Shown here piece by piece: positions 34,202-43,330 of a DNA stretch of 53,056 nt. Source of the DNA: Hyphomicrobiales bacterium (lineage in GTDB: Bacteria; Pseudomonadota; Alphaproteobacteria; Rhizobiales; Rhizobiaceae). The stretch spans positions 212,838 through 265,893 of the forward strand of contig UCMS01000004.1 of NCBI GenBank assembly GCA_900473805.1. The letters are read 5' to 3'. The position numbers and the translations under genes are program-made. The notes beneath the pieces are model-generated. The model did no database searches and was not told where the DNA came from. It saw nothing but the letters and a program-made list of their open reading frames with translations. How positions within the stretch are numbered: position 1 is the first letter of the stretch; every line of letters begins with the position of its first letter.

Positions 34202-35458
34202 ATGAGTGCGGACAAGCTTTTTCGTCAGGAAGCACTGCAAAAGCTCGCCTCTCCTGAGCGGCTGGATGAAGCCGTGCAGATCAATTCCAGAGGCACCTGG
34301 GTTGCCGTTCTGGCATTCGTTGTGCTCGCCTCGTTTTTCGGATTGTGGAGCGTCGTCGGGCGAATTCCATCCCGCGTCAACGGACAGGGCATATTGCTGC
34401 TCTCCGGCGGCACCGTCGTCGACACGGTTGCCATGGCGTCGGGCACTCTTGTCAGTCAAGATGTAGCACCCGGGGTCACCGTGACGTCCGGTATGACGCT
34501 GGCCCGGATCGAGCAGCCGGACGTCAGGCTTCGACTTGTCGACGTGGAAAGCCGCCTCGAAAGGTTGACGGCGAGCAGACAGCAGGCCGTGCTCGATGAA
34601 GGTCGGCTGCGTCAGGCAAGGCTCTCCAATGCCGAGGCGAGACGTGTTGCCTATGAAGGCAAGTCTCGGGACGCCCGGCAGCGACTGGAAGCCTATCAGG
34701 CCCAACTGAAACGGCAGGAGAAGCTGGTTGCGACCGGTGCTCTGGCGGTCGCAAGCTTGCAGCAGACGCGCGAGCAGATCGAGCTTGCGGCTCAGGATCT
34801 GTCGAATGTGGAAGCCAGTCTGCTCGAAATGGAGGCTTCTGGCTTTGCCTCCGATGCCGAGAGCCGGCGTCTGATCAACTCGCTCGACCAGGAGGTCAGC
34901 AAGGTCCAGGCCGAGCGCGACCAGCTCGCGCAGACGCTGAGGGAGTTTGGCACGGTTCGGGCGATCGAGTCCGGCACGCTTGTCGAATGGAAGGTGCCAT
35001 CCGGCACGTACATCGCGTCCGGAACGCCGGTTGCGAGTATCGCGACGGGAGATGGGGGGCTGGAGATGCGTCTTTTCTTGCCTCCGGCCAGCGGCAAGCG
35101 GGTGCGGCCTGGCATGCGCGTCGATGTAGAGATTGCCGGTCTCCCACGGGAACAGTGGGGCACACTGACCGGTCATGTGCGTTCCGTTTCCGATTTTCCG
35201 GCAACGCGCGAGGGCATGCGCGCCATTCTCCAAAACGATACGCTCGTTTCGAGTTTCTCGGGAGAGGGGGCCCCCTTCACGGCCGTCGTCACTCTCGATC
35301 CAGATCCTTCGGCCCCGAGCGGATATCGGTGGGTCGGGGGGCCTGGCCCGGGGCAAGCGCTCAGTCATGGTGCCATCGGCAAGGCAAAGGTCACCATCGA
35401 AGAGCGTGCTCCGATCGACTTCCTGGTTCCGATGATCCGAAAACTCACGAGCGTCTGA
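34202..35458 (+). CDS. NHLM-type export adaptor (HlyD-like membrane fusion protein)
   Basis: Periplasmic adaptor linking the inner-membrane ABC exporter to the outer envelope. 418 aa from ATG 34202 (MSADKLFRQEALQKLASPER). One membrane helix at ~32-52 (VAVLAFVVLASFFGLWSVVG), then HlyD architecture: lipoyl-like half (IPSRVNGQGILLLSGGTVVD), long coiled coil (~95-240), second lipoyl half (FGTVRAIESGTLVEWKVPSG) and beta barrel (RPGMRVDVEIAGLPREQWG). It matches the NHLM bacteriocin secretion protein. One base separates its stop from the next start. A likely relic of a second copy lies at 41013-41281. Confidence 0.92.
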   Translation: MSADKLFRQEALQKLASPERLDEAVQINSRGTWVAVLAFVVLASFFGLWSVVGRIPSRVNGQGILLLSGGTVVDTVAMASGTLVSQDVAPGVTVTSGMTLARIEQPDVRLRLVDVESRLERLTASRQQAVLDEGRLRQARLSNAEARRVAYEGKSRDARQRLEAYQAQLKRQEKLVATGALAVASLQQTREQIELAAQDLSNVEASLLEMEASGFASDAESRRLINSLDQEVSKVQAERDQLAQTLREFGTVRAIESGTLVEWKVPSGTYIASGTPVASIATGDGGLEMRLFLPPASGKRVRPGMRVDVEIAGLPREQWGTLTGHVRSVSDFPATREGMRAILQNDTLVSSFSGEGAPFTAVVTLDPDPSAPSGYRWVGGPGPGQALSHGAIGKAKVTIEERAPIDFLVPMIRKLTSV

Positions 35459-35459
35459 G

Positions 35460-37616
35460 ATGCCGCTCCGATCCAATGTCAAGCAGCGCAAGCCGGTCCC
35501 GACCATTCTGCAAATCGAACAGACGGAATGTGGTGTTGCCTGCCTCGCGATGATCATGGCGTCCCATGGCGTGCACATGGGCCTTGAGCGCCTTCGCGAA
35601 ATGGCAGGTGTCTCGCGCGATGGTACCAGGGCCAGCAATCTCTTGAAGGCTGCCCGGAACGTCGGTCTGATCGCCAAAGGCTTCCGCAAGGAGCCCGAGC
35701 AGCTCCACGAAATTCCGTGGCCGGCCATACTGCACTGGAACTTCAATCATTTCGTGGTTCTGGAGGGGCTGGCTTCAGGTTTCGCCTATGTGAACGATCC
35801 GGCCAGTGGACGCCGCAAGATTCCGATGGACGAGTTCCGACAGGCGTTTACGGGTGTCGTGATCGCCTGCGAGCCGGGGGCCGACTTCAAGCCGTCCGGA
35901 TCTCCGCCCTCGGTCGTGGCCGCACTTGCAGAACGGCTTGCAGGCACGAGAGCGATCTTGCCGCAGATCATGATAGCGTCTTGCCTGCTGGTGGTGCCCG
36001 GTGTCGCGCTCCCCGTGCTTTCTCGTGTCTTCGTGGACGACATCCTCACCGCCCGACAGGTTGACTGGGTCATCCCGTTTGCCCTTCTGTTGGCTGTGAT
36101 GACACTCGCGCAGGGCGCCCTTGTCTTCTTTCAACAGACACTTCTGTCGCGGCTTGAGGTCCGTCTCGCGTTTCTTCCTGCGGCGAAGATGTTTTGGCAC
36201 ATGATGCGTCTCCCGATGAGCTTCTATAGCCAACGCCACCCGGGCGAACTGGCCAACCGGCTCGATGCGAATGAAAGGCTGGCGACCCTTCTTTCGGGAG
36301 AGTTCGCGACAAGCATTTTCAACCTTCTCAGCATGATCGTCTATGCAGTCGTCATGCTCCTCTTGGACCCGGTTCTAGCGGTCACGCTCATCTTGCTGCA
36401 GTCCGTCTACTTTCTGACGTTGCGGGTATCCAATCGTCTTCAGGCCCGCAATGCGAGGTTACAGGCGGCCCAATCCGGAAAGCTCATCTCAGCGACGATC
36501 GGTGCAATCCGGGCGATCGAGACGATCAAGGCTTCTGCAACCGAACGCGAAGCATTTCAACGCTGGGCGGGGCATCAGGCAAGGCTCCTCAGCCTGCGCA
36601 GCAGCCAGGGCCGGGTGGAGGCCCTGGTCGGTGTCGTTCCGGGTCTGCTCTCCGCCTTGTCGGCCGCCGCAGTCCTTGGGCTTGGCGGGTTGCGCGTCAT
36701 GGAGGGGGCAATCTCACTGGGGACGCTTATTGCTTTCCAGGCGCTTGCCGTCAGCTTCTATACTCCCATTGCAAGCCTCGTTCAGCTCGCCGGTCAGATC
36801 CAGATGGTCAAAGCCGACATCGATCGCGCGGATGACCTGATGAGAGCGCCTGCGGCGAGCTTCGAGACCAAAGAGGCGACCCCGACAAGTTTCGAAATGC
36901 GGGCCGAAAATCTGGTCTTCGGTTACAGCCCGCTTGATGCGCCCTTCATCAATGATTTCTCGCTCACTCTGAGGCCCGGTGCGCGCGTCGCTTTGGTTGG
37001 CGGGTCAGGAAGTGGCAAGAGCACCGTCGGCAGGCTTCTAGCCGGTCTTTTCACACCTTGGTCCGGCACGATTTCGATCGGTGGTGTCGCGCTGAATGAA
37101 CTGGATCCGGCTCGAAGGGCGACATTATGTGGTTATGTCGATCAGGAGATATTCCTGTTCGAAGGCACGGTTCGGGACAACTTAAGTCTTTGGGACCCCG
37201 CTCTTTCGGACGCTCGCCTCATGAGAGCGCTTTCTGATGCAGCACTGATCGACGACATCATTATGCGCAAGGGACAGCTCTTGTCTCCGGTTAACGAAGG
37301 TGGAGTGAATTTCTCCGGAGGACAGCGGCAAAGACTGGAAATTGCCCGTGTGCTCGCGGCCGAACCGTCCATCGTCATCCTCGACGAAGCCACGTCAGCG
37401 CTTGACCCCGCGACGGAAAAGCTGATTGACGACAATTTGCGCGCACGGGGCTGCACGACAATCATCATCGCCCACCGATTGAGCACGATCCGCGACTGCG
37501 ACGAGATCATCGTCATGAAGGACGGTCGAATCGTTGAACGTGGGGACCATGAAACACTGATGGCGAGAGATGGCGAATACGCTGCTCTGATTGCTGAGGG
37601 GGCGGGTCATGGCTGA
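35460..37616 (+). CDS. NHLM-type peptidase/ABC exporter with C39 domain
   Basis: 718 aa. The C39 leader peptidase is at ~12-140, with intact Gln18, Cys24 (IEQTECGVACLAMI), His97 (NFNHFVVLEGL) and Asp113 (NDPASG). Membrane domain ~155-440. ATPase domain ~475-718: Walker A GGSGSGKST, signature FSGGQRQRLEIARVL, Walker B VILDEATSALD, H-loop IIIAHRLST, all canonical. It should cut precursors after the double glycine during export. It is one base after the adaptor gene and overlaps the next gene by 8 bp. Confidence 0.95.
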   Translation: MPLRSNVKQRKPVPTILQIEQTECGVACLAMIMASHGVHMGLERLREMAGVSRDGTRASNLLKAARNVGLIAKGFRKEPEQLHEIPWPAILHWNFNHFVVLEGLASGFAYVNDPASGRRKIPMDEFRQAFTGVVIACEPGADFKPSGSPPSVVAALAERLAGTRAILPQIMIASCLLVVPGVALPVLSRVFVDDILTARQVDWVIPFALLLAVMTLAQGALVFFQQTLLSRLEVRLAFLPAAKMFWHMMRLPMSFYSQRHPGELANRLDANERLATLLSGEFATSIFNLLSMIVYAVVMLLLDPVLAVTLILLQSVYFLTLRVSNRLQARNARLQAAQSGKLISATIGAIRAIETIKASATEREAFQRWAGHQARLLSLRSSQGRVEALVGVVPGLLSALSAAAVLGLGGLRVMEGAISLGTLIAFQALAVSFYTPIASLVQLAGQIQMVKADIDRADDLMRAPAASFETKEATPTSFEMRAENLVFGYSPLDAPFINDFSLTLRPGARVALVGGSGSGKSTVGRLLAGLFTPWSGTISIGGVALNELDPARRATLCGYVDQEIFLFEGTVRDNLSLWDPALSDARLMRALSDAALIDDIIMRKGQLLSPVNEGGVNFSGGQRQRLEIARVLAAEPSIVILDEATSALDPATEKLIDDNLRARGCTTIIIAHRLSTIRDCDEIIVMKDGRIVERGDHETLMARDGEYAALIAEGAGHG

Positions 37617-40470
37617 TGGTCAAACTACGATCCTCGGTGGCGCGAACAGGCCGCTTTTCCTTGAACAGCCTGATGATTTCTATCGGTTGACCCGTGGCTA
37701 CGCGGACATCTTCGCCATACGCGGTGATGGTCTGAGACGTCATCTGTTCCGAGTTGAGGCGGGCGAGTACCTGTTTCCGACTGCGGCTGGCGGGCAACAC
37801 CGGCTCTGCGCGATCGGCTCGCTCGGTTCGGAATTCATGCTTTGCCAGCCAACGGAAAGCATGCCGCCGCTCGAAGCCGTTCAGCATTGGGTGACGGCGA
37901 TGACCCGCATCCTTGAGCCGGTGCAGCAGGGCTGGACCGACCGCATCCTCTTGGCGGGAGAAATCGAGCTGCCTCAGGGCGCTGCAGTCTCTGCTCCTCA
38001 CCGGACGATGTGCTTCGTTCGCCCGGTGAGCGGGGCCGTGACGTGGTGTGGTCGACCCTGGCCAGGTGACTTTGAACTTCCGGTTTCCCCCGGAGCCTTG
38101 GTTTCTGCAGTCCGCGACGCAACCTTGCAGGTTTCAACTGACTGCCCTGCGCCACAAACCTTGGCGCTCGGCCTGGCATTCATTGGTGGAGAAGTCATGG
38201 CGCAGCTGGACCGCGAGGCCGCTGAACATGGCGCAAAACTCGAGGATCGGCTCTCCATGCGTCGCCAGGCCATGGATCGAAGCCTTGGCAAAAGTCTCTC
38301 GGATTTGCTCTCGTTTCAGGGCGCGACAAGCAGTGAGATGTCATCTGCCCGGCTGTCGGTCGTGGTCGCGGTCATGCAGGGTAGCGGCTTGGAGGTGTCA
38401 CCAACGCTGCAGAGGGAGCTCGAAGCCTTGGGCGACCAAGGGTCGTACGAGCCCCTTCTGCGATGTGCGGGGCTCTATTACCGACCGGTGATGCTGAGCC
38501 ATGATTGGTGGTGCCACGATGGCATTGCGATGGTCGGGACGTTGCGAGACGGGTCGCCAGTAGGTCTGGTGCCAGACAAAGGCGGCGGGTGGCTTCTGGC
38601 AACCCATGACGGGATGCGTCGGCTGAATGCATCTCTCGCACGCGAGGTCTCGACAGCAGCACTTCAGATCTATCCGTCGCTGGATGATAGACCGATCGGC
38701 CTCTACGAAACCATGCGGTTCGGTTTTTCCGGCACGCGCCACGATGTGATCGCCACCGTGATAGCCGCGGTTGTCGCCAGCGCGGTTGTCATGGTACCGC
38801 CTGTTGCCGCAACCATGCTCTTTGAGCATGTGGTTCCCGCCGGCGACAGGCTCAACCTGCTTTTCGTCCTGGTGTCCCTAATCGCGTTGGCCTTTGGACA
38901 ATCCGCATTTGAACTGATGCGTGGTCTCTGCGTCGCGCGCATCGAGACGCGCCTCGATACAGCGATACAGGCGGCACTTTTCCAACGGCTCCTGAGACTT
39001 CCCGTCAATTTCTTCCGGTCGTTTTCGGCAGGTGATCTGACAGAACGCGTACTGGGAATTCAGGAGGCGCGCCAAATGATTACCGGGGCAACCATATCAG
39101 GATTGTTTGGTACGATGGGCGTCATCGCAAGCAGCGTGGTCTTGCTTGCGCTCGATTGGCGTCTGGCTCTGGCGGGGGTGGCTATCCTCAGCCTGTTTCT
39201 GGCCGCTTCCGCAGCGTTGTCCTTCAGGCAGCTGGCACAGGAACGCCGTCAGGCCACGATCCGAGGGAGAAATCAGGGCTTTGTCCTACAGTTGTTGATC
39301 GGCATGACCAAGCTTCGCGCTGCGCATGCGGAAAAACTGGCTCTGGCCCAATGGGCGTGGAAGAGCCTCGAACACCGCAAGGCATTCGCAGCGTCAAGAG
39401 CAATCCAGTCGGGGCATGCCGCACTTCTGGCGTTGATGCCCTGGATTTCGCTCTCGGTGGTATACCTCACGCTGCTGTGGTTGACGAAGTCCGATCAGCA
39501 GAAGGCAGCCCTTCTTGCACTCTTGCCGAACGGAGGTGCGACGACTGCCGGTGGCGCAGGGGAAGCATTTACCGCTGCAGCCTTCGTCGGGTTTGCCACA
39601 GCATTCGGGCAGATGACGAGCGGCTTGAAGGCGACGGTCGATGCCTTTACGCGCTTGGTCAGCGTTGCGCCCCTGGCGGAACGAACTGCACCGGTTCTTC
39701 AAGCCGTGCCGGACGACGGCCTGGCAGCTCGGGGATCTCCGTCACAGCTCACCGGCAATCTCGTCTTCCGCAATGTCAGTTTCCGCTACGGGCCCGATAG
39801 CCCGCTCGTCCTGAAAGGCCTCAATCTCGAGATAAAGCCAGGCGACTTCATTGCTGTTGCGGGTCCTTCCGGAAGCGGAAAATCCACTCTGATGCGTCTC
39901 ATTCTGGGCTTCGAGACATTGGAAACGGGTGAGATCTTCTATGATGGCATCCCGTCGCACGGGATTGAGCTGTCGTCGCTCAGGTCGCAGATTGGTATCG
40001 TCCTGCAGAATGGCGGTCTCAGTGCAGGATCGATCTACGAGAACATCGTCGGATCCTCCGGTCTGGGGGTTGGCGACGCCTGGGCGGCTGCGCGCATGGT
40101 GGGGCTGGCCGAAGAAATCGAGACTATGCCGATGGGCATGCACACGGTTCTCAACGACGGCGCGATGACGATCTCGGGTGGTCAAAGACAGCGTATCCTG
40201 ATTGCACGCGCCCTCGTCAGAAAGCCACGGATCCTCCTCTTCGATGAAGCGACCAGCGCCTTGGACAATCGAACGCAGGCGATTGTCACGCGAAGCCTGT
40301 CCAGTCTGGAGGTCACCCGAATCGTGATCGCTCATCGACTGAGCACGATCAGGGAGGCTGACCGCATCATCGTGCTCAATCGCGGCAGCCTCGTCGAGAG
40401 TGGCACGTATGACGAATTGATCGGGGCGGGTGGCACCTTCAGCGACCTCGCTCGCCGACAATTGCTTTAG
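37609..40470 (+). CDS. NHLM-type large ABC permease/ATPase
   Basis: 953 aa from ATG 37609 (MADGQTTILGGANRPLFLEQ). The N-terminal ~370 residues are a soluble region without C39 catalytic residues; near its end HDWWCHDGIAMVGTL resembles the start of the 43330-45159 protein. Membrane domain from ~375; ATPase domain ~715-953 with GPSGSGKST, SGGQRQRILIARAL, LLFDEATSALD and IVIAHRLST, all canonical. NHLM systems use this second ABC subunit with the C39-ABC and the adaptor. Overlaps the preceding stop by 8 bp (ATGGCTGA). Confidence 0.93.
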   Translation: MADGQTTILGGANRPLFLEQPDDFYRLTRGYADIFAIRGDGLRRHLFRVEAGEYLFPTAAGGQHRLCAIGSLGSEFMLCQPTESMPPLEAVQHWVTAMTRILEPVQQGWTDRILLAGEIELPQGAAVSAPHRTMCFVRPVSGAVTWCGRPWPGDFELPVSPGALVSAVRDATLQVSTDCPAPQTLALGLAFIGGEVMAQLDREAAEHGAKLEDRLSMRRQAMDRSLGKSLSDLLSFQGATSSEMSSARLSVVVAVMQGSGLEVSPTLQRELEALGDQGSYEPLLRCAGLYYRPVMLSHDWWCHDGIAMVGTLRDGSPVGLVPDKGGGWLLATHDGMRRLNASLAREVSTAALQIYPSLDDRPIGLYETMRFGFSGTRHDVIATVIAAVVASAVVMVPPVAATMLFEHVVPAGDRLNLLFVLVSLIALAFGQSAFELMRGLCVARIETRLDTAIQAALFQRLLRLPVNFFRSFSAGDLTERVLGIQEARQMITGATISGLFGTMGVIASSVVLLALDWRLALAGVAILSLFLAASAALSFRQLAQERRQATIRGRNQGFVLQLLIGMTKLRAAHAEKLALAQWAWKSLEHRKAFAASRAIQSGHAALLALMPWISLSVVYLTLLWLTKSDQQKAALLALLPNGGATTAGGAGEAFTAAAFVGFATAFGQMTSGLKATVDAFTRLVSVAPLAERTAPVLQAVPDDGLAARGSPSQLTGNLVFRNVSFRYGPDSPLVLKGLNLEIKPGDFIAVAGPSGSGKSTLMRLILGFETLETGEIFYDGIPSHGIELSSLRSQIGIVLQNGGLSAGSIYENIVGSSGLGVGDAWAAARMVGLAEEIETMPMGMHTVLNDGAMTISGGQRQRILIARALVRKPRILLFDEATSALDNRTQAIVTRSLSSLEVTRIVIAHRLSTIREADRIIVLNRGSLVESGTYDELIGAGGTFSDLARRQLL

Positions 40471-40478
40471 GAGACGGT

Positions 40479-41012
40479 ATGCGCAAGGTTCTCTACATTC
40501 TTGGCCAGTTGAACGACGAGGACGCCGAATGGCTGGCTCGGACTGGTCGCATTAGAAACTGCCGCGAAGGTGAGTTGCTGATCAAAGAGGGCCTGGCGAC
40601 CCAGGATCTCTACTTTGTCTTGACGGGCGAAGTCGGCGTCCATGCCGAGGGCGCAGGGGAAGTGGCGCGCCTTGGCCGCGGCGAGGTGGTGGGCGAAATG
40701 TCCTTCGTCGATTCATCACCTCCGTCGGCAACGATCCTGGCGCATGACGGCGCGACGGTGCTTGCGGTTGAGAAAGCCGCCATTGACGCTCGGTTGCGCC
40801 GGGATAACGGCTTCGCAGGACGGTTCTACAAAGCGATTGCCATTTTCCTGGCCGACCGTCTGCGTTCGACGATGGGTCGCATGCGCAGCACTGCGGGCTT
40901 GCGGAAAGACGAAATCATGGACGACGAACTTGACGAGAGCATCCTGGATCAGGTCTCCCTGGCCGGTTCCCGTTTTGAGCACATGCTTTCAGTCTTGTCG
41001 AAAGTGAATTGA
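40479..41012 (+). CDS. CRP-like cyclic-nucleotide-binding-domain protein
   Basis: 177 aa, 8 bp after the ABC gene. The CRP-type barrel covers ~20-125 (EGELLIKEGLATQDLYFVLT, GEVVGEMSFVDSSPPSATI). The phosphate-binding cassette has Pro where the cAMP-contacting Arg of GExxLxxxxPRxAT is expected, so cyclic-nucleotide binding is doubtful. No helix-turn-helix follows; the C-terminus is a short helical tail (DELDESILDQVSLAGSRF). Similar proteins occur in other NHLM loci; it may sense a signal for the exporter rather than bind DNA. Confidence 0.85.
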   Translation: MRKVLYILGQLNDEDAEWLARTGRIRNCREGELLIKEGLATQDLYFVLTGEVGVHAEGAGEVARLGRGEVVGEMSFVDSSPPSATILAHDGATVLAVEKAAIDARLRRDNGFAGRFYKAIAIFLADRLRSTMGRMRSTAGLRKDEIMDDELDESILDQVSLAGSRFEHMLSVLSKVN

Positions 41013-41281
41013 CGCTTCTGGAGCCCAGGTCCTGAATGGCTGCTCCGCAGAGGGATCGAGACCGTCAGGCAAACTCACACGATCCAGATGATAGCACACG
41101 AGAGCAGCAGGATGAGGCTCATCACCGTCAGCGGGCCAGCCATGCAGGATAGCCTCAAGGGGCGATCCAGATCCTGGGTCGCTGAAAGACTGTCCAAGGC
41201 TTGCGAGCGGAACAGTCGCGCGCCCCTGATCAAGGGCAGATCTGCATTTTCAGGTGGAGACATCCGGCCGTGATTTTCCAT
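41013..41281 (-). pseudogene. HlyD-like N-terminal fragment, divergent
   Basis: Minus strand. From ATG 41281 about 68 residues are open to a TGA at 41075: RLFRSQALDSLSATQDLD aligns with KLFRQEALQKLASPERLD of the 34202-35458 adaptor, followed in both by a membrane helix (MSLILLLSCAIIWIV). After the stop, the same frame continues with IPLRSSHSGPGL, which resembles IPSRVNGQGIL just after the helix of the adaptor, and then ends at the CRP-like gene. This looks like a truncated second adaptor gene with an in-frame stop. A short functional membrane peptide remains possible. Confidence 0.6.
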
Positions 41282-41335
41282 CGGAGCAAGGGAAAGCACC
41301 AGCTAAACCAGTTGAAGCGGGGTCATCAAGGGGCC

Positions 41336-43330
41336 ATGGGCACTTTGACCGGGCTCATCACCGCTTTCAGTCGTTCGAGAGGTGGAACAGCCGCAACGCC
41401 CACGCCGCAACTGCGCCAGTCTGCTATAACGGAATGTGGTCTCAGCGCATTGGCAATCATCTTTGCGTGGCACGGGCTTGATGTTTCTCTGGAAAAACTG
41501 CGCCATGAGATCGGCTCCAGCAGGCTCGGCCTTACGGCGCGTCAGCTCCTCGAACTCGCCCGCCGCTATGATTTCGACACGAAGGCATATCGGCGTGACA
41601 TCGATCAGCTTGCAACGCTTCCGCGACCCTTCATCGCCCATAGCCGCTTCATACATTTCGTCGTCGTCGAGGATGTTTGCCCTCGTCACGTCGTCGTCAA
41701 CGATCCCGCACGCGGGCCTCTGCGACTGACACTGGAGGAGTTTGCAAGAGACTTTACCGGCGTTGCCCTGACGTTTGTTCCCCGTCGCACGCAGATGCCG
41801 CCGCACCATCCGGCATGGCAGGAATTCTGGCTGCAACTGAGCAGCGATCGGCTTCCGGTCACCCTCTTTTTCTGCCTTTGTCTTCTGCAGATGGCCGCCG
41901 TGGTGTCCGGTTTGCTGGCACTGGCTCCGGTCGTCGACGCGGCTTCTCCTGTAAGCGATGCGCTGATGATCGGGGGCGTGGTGGTGATCCTGCAGGTGCT
42001 TCTGCATTGGAGCATCGACGGCTGGACCGATCGCCTCGCAAGACGGACGCAAGACCTCGCCTGGCACCGCTTCAAAAATATGCCGCCCCGCTGGTTTGCC
42101 GCGAAAACGCCAAGCCAGCTCGCAGACATCATGGTCCTTGAAGAGAGGTGGTATTCGCTGCTGCCGGATATCCTCTCGCTGGCTCGGTCACTGCTTTTCC
42201 TGCCGATCCTGATGATTGCACCTTGGATCAGTCTTTGGAGCGGACTGCTGGTCATGGCGTTCACAGGAACCGCTTCTTGGATCAGCCTGTCCGCATGCCT
42301 CAGGCGCGGCGAGACCCGTATGAGACGTATGGCGCCGGAACGGCTTGTCGCTTTGCCCGACGCCCAAATCCTCGCGGATCTTGAGAGCCGGCAATTCGGG
42401 GGCAGGGATTGCGAGCTTCTCGCTCAGCTTGTGGGAGAGCATGCGCGCATTCATTCCGAGGCCCAGGTGAACCTCGACTGGCAGACGAAGCTCGACATCC
42501 GGGTTGCACTCCCCCTGACCATTGCCCTTGCGGTCAGCATGGCGGAGGGGCTCCTGAACAATAACTGGGGCACGGCCACAGCGCTTGGGACACTCTGCGT
42601 CACCATCGGTTCTTGCTTGATCTCGGCGCGCCGCAACTTTCCCGCTGTGAACGATCTCATGGGGTTCCTCTCCCGCCTGCATGATCTGCGACAGACCGGA
42701 GGCAATGACGCCGTATCAGTGGAAACACAGGACACGTCCGGCGTCCTCCGGATCGATCTTCCGCAAACCGACCTGAGTTTGAAGAGAGGAGATCTCCTCA
42801 AACTCACTGGACCCTCTGGGAGCGGAAAAACGCGGCTTGCCCGTCAGATTGCGGGGTTGGAACCGTGCTTGCGGGGCGCGATTACCTACGGCGGAACGGC
42901 CACCGAAACGCTTTGCCATCACGGTTCGTCTCAGGTGATGTTGGTTGACCAGCAAATCATTCTGATCTCCGCGAGCGTCGCCCAAAATCTCCGCCTCGGG
43001 GAAACCCGCTTCGAACGCGCAGCCCTGGACTGCGTGCTCGACTTGGTCGAACTCAAGCGGGAGCTCGACCCTCGAGGGGGGCTGGATTTGATGCTGTCTG
43101 CAGAGAAACCGGAGTTGAGTGGCGGTCAGCTTCGGCGCCTCGCGCTGGCCCGTGTGCTGCTGCGCCAACCCTGTATGGTCGTCCTGGATGGGACGCTCGA
43201 TGCGCTGGATGCGCGCCTCGCTGAACGGATCGTCGAGCGCCTCTGTCAACGGCATATTCTTGTTCTGGTCGGCGAACGCGGCACAGAAGCGCGGCAGCCG
43301 ACGGCCATCATCGAAATGGGCAAGATCTGA
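41336..43330 (+). CDS. C39 peptidase-ABC half-exporter with degenerate ATPase residues
   Basis: 664 aa from ATG 41336 (MGTLTGLITAFSRSRGGTAA), with AAGGGG just upstream; the frame is open further upstream. C39 peptidase with intact Gln28, Cys34 (SAITECGLSALAII), His107 (RFIHFVVVED) and Asp123 (NDPARG). Membrane domain ~165-440. ATPase domain from ~470: Walker A GPSGSGKTR and a canonical signature LSGGQLRRLAL (594-604), but Walker B reads MVVLDGTLDALD with Gly619 for the catalytic Glu, and the H-loop position (646) is Gly. It therefore needs a partner, and the next gene overlaps by one base (TGATG). Probably exports one of the two peptides of this locus. Confidence 0.93.
   Translation: MGTLTGLITAFSRSRGGTAATPTPQLRQSAITECGLSALAIIFAWHGLDVSLEKLRHEIGSSRLGLTARQLLELARRYDFDTKAYRRDIDQLATLPRPFIAHSRFIHFVVVEDVCPRHVVVNDPARGPLRLTLEEFARDFTGVALTFVPRRTQMPPHHPAWQEFWLQLSSDRLPVTLFFCLCLLQMAAVVSGLLALAPVVDAASPVSDALMIGGVVVILQVLLHWSIDGWTDRLARRTQDLAWHRFKNMPPRWFAAKTPSQLADIMVLEERWYSLLPDILSLARSLLFLPILMIAPWISLWSGLLVMAFTGTASWISLSACLRRGETRMRRMAPERLVALPDAQILADLESRQFGGRDCELLAQLVGEHARIHSEAQVNLDWQTKLDIRVALPLTIALAVSMAEGLLNNNWGTATALGTLCVTIGSCLISARRNFPAVNDLMGFLSRLHDLRQTGGNDAVSVETQDTSGVLRIDLPQTDLSLKRGDLLKLTGPSGSGKTRLARQIAGLEPCLRGAITYGGTATETLCHHGSSQVMLVDQQIILISASVAQNLRLGETRFERAALDCVLDLVELKRELDPRGGLDLMLSAEKPELSGGQLRRLALARVLLRQPCMVVLDGTLDALDARLAERIVERLCQRHILVLVGERGTEARQPTAIIEMGKI

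Noticed and set aside
34022..35746. 574-aa minus-strand ORF
   Set aside because: Overlaps the HlyD-like adaptor and C39-ABC genes, lies antisense to them and shows no recognisable motif.
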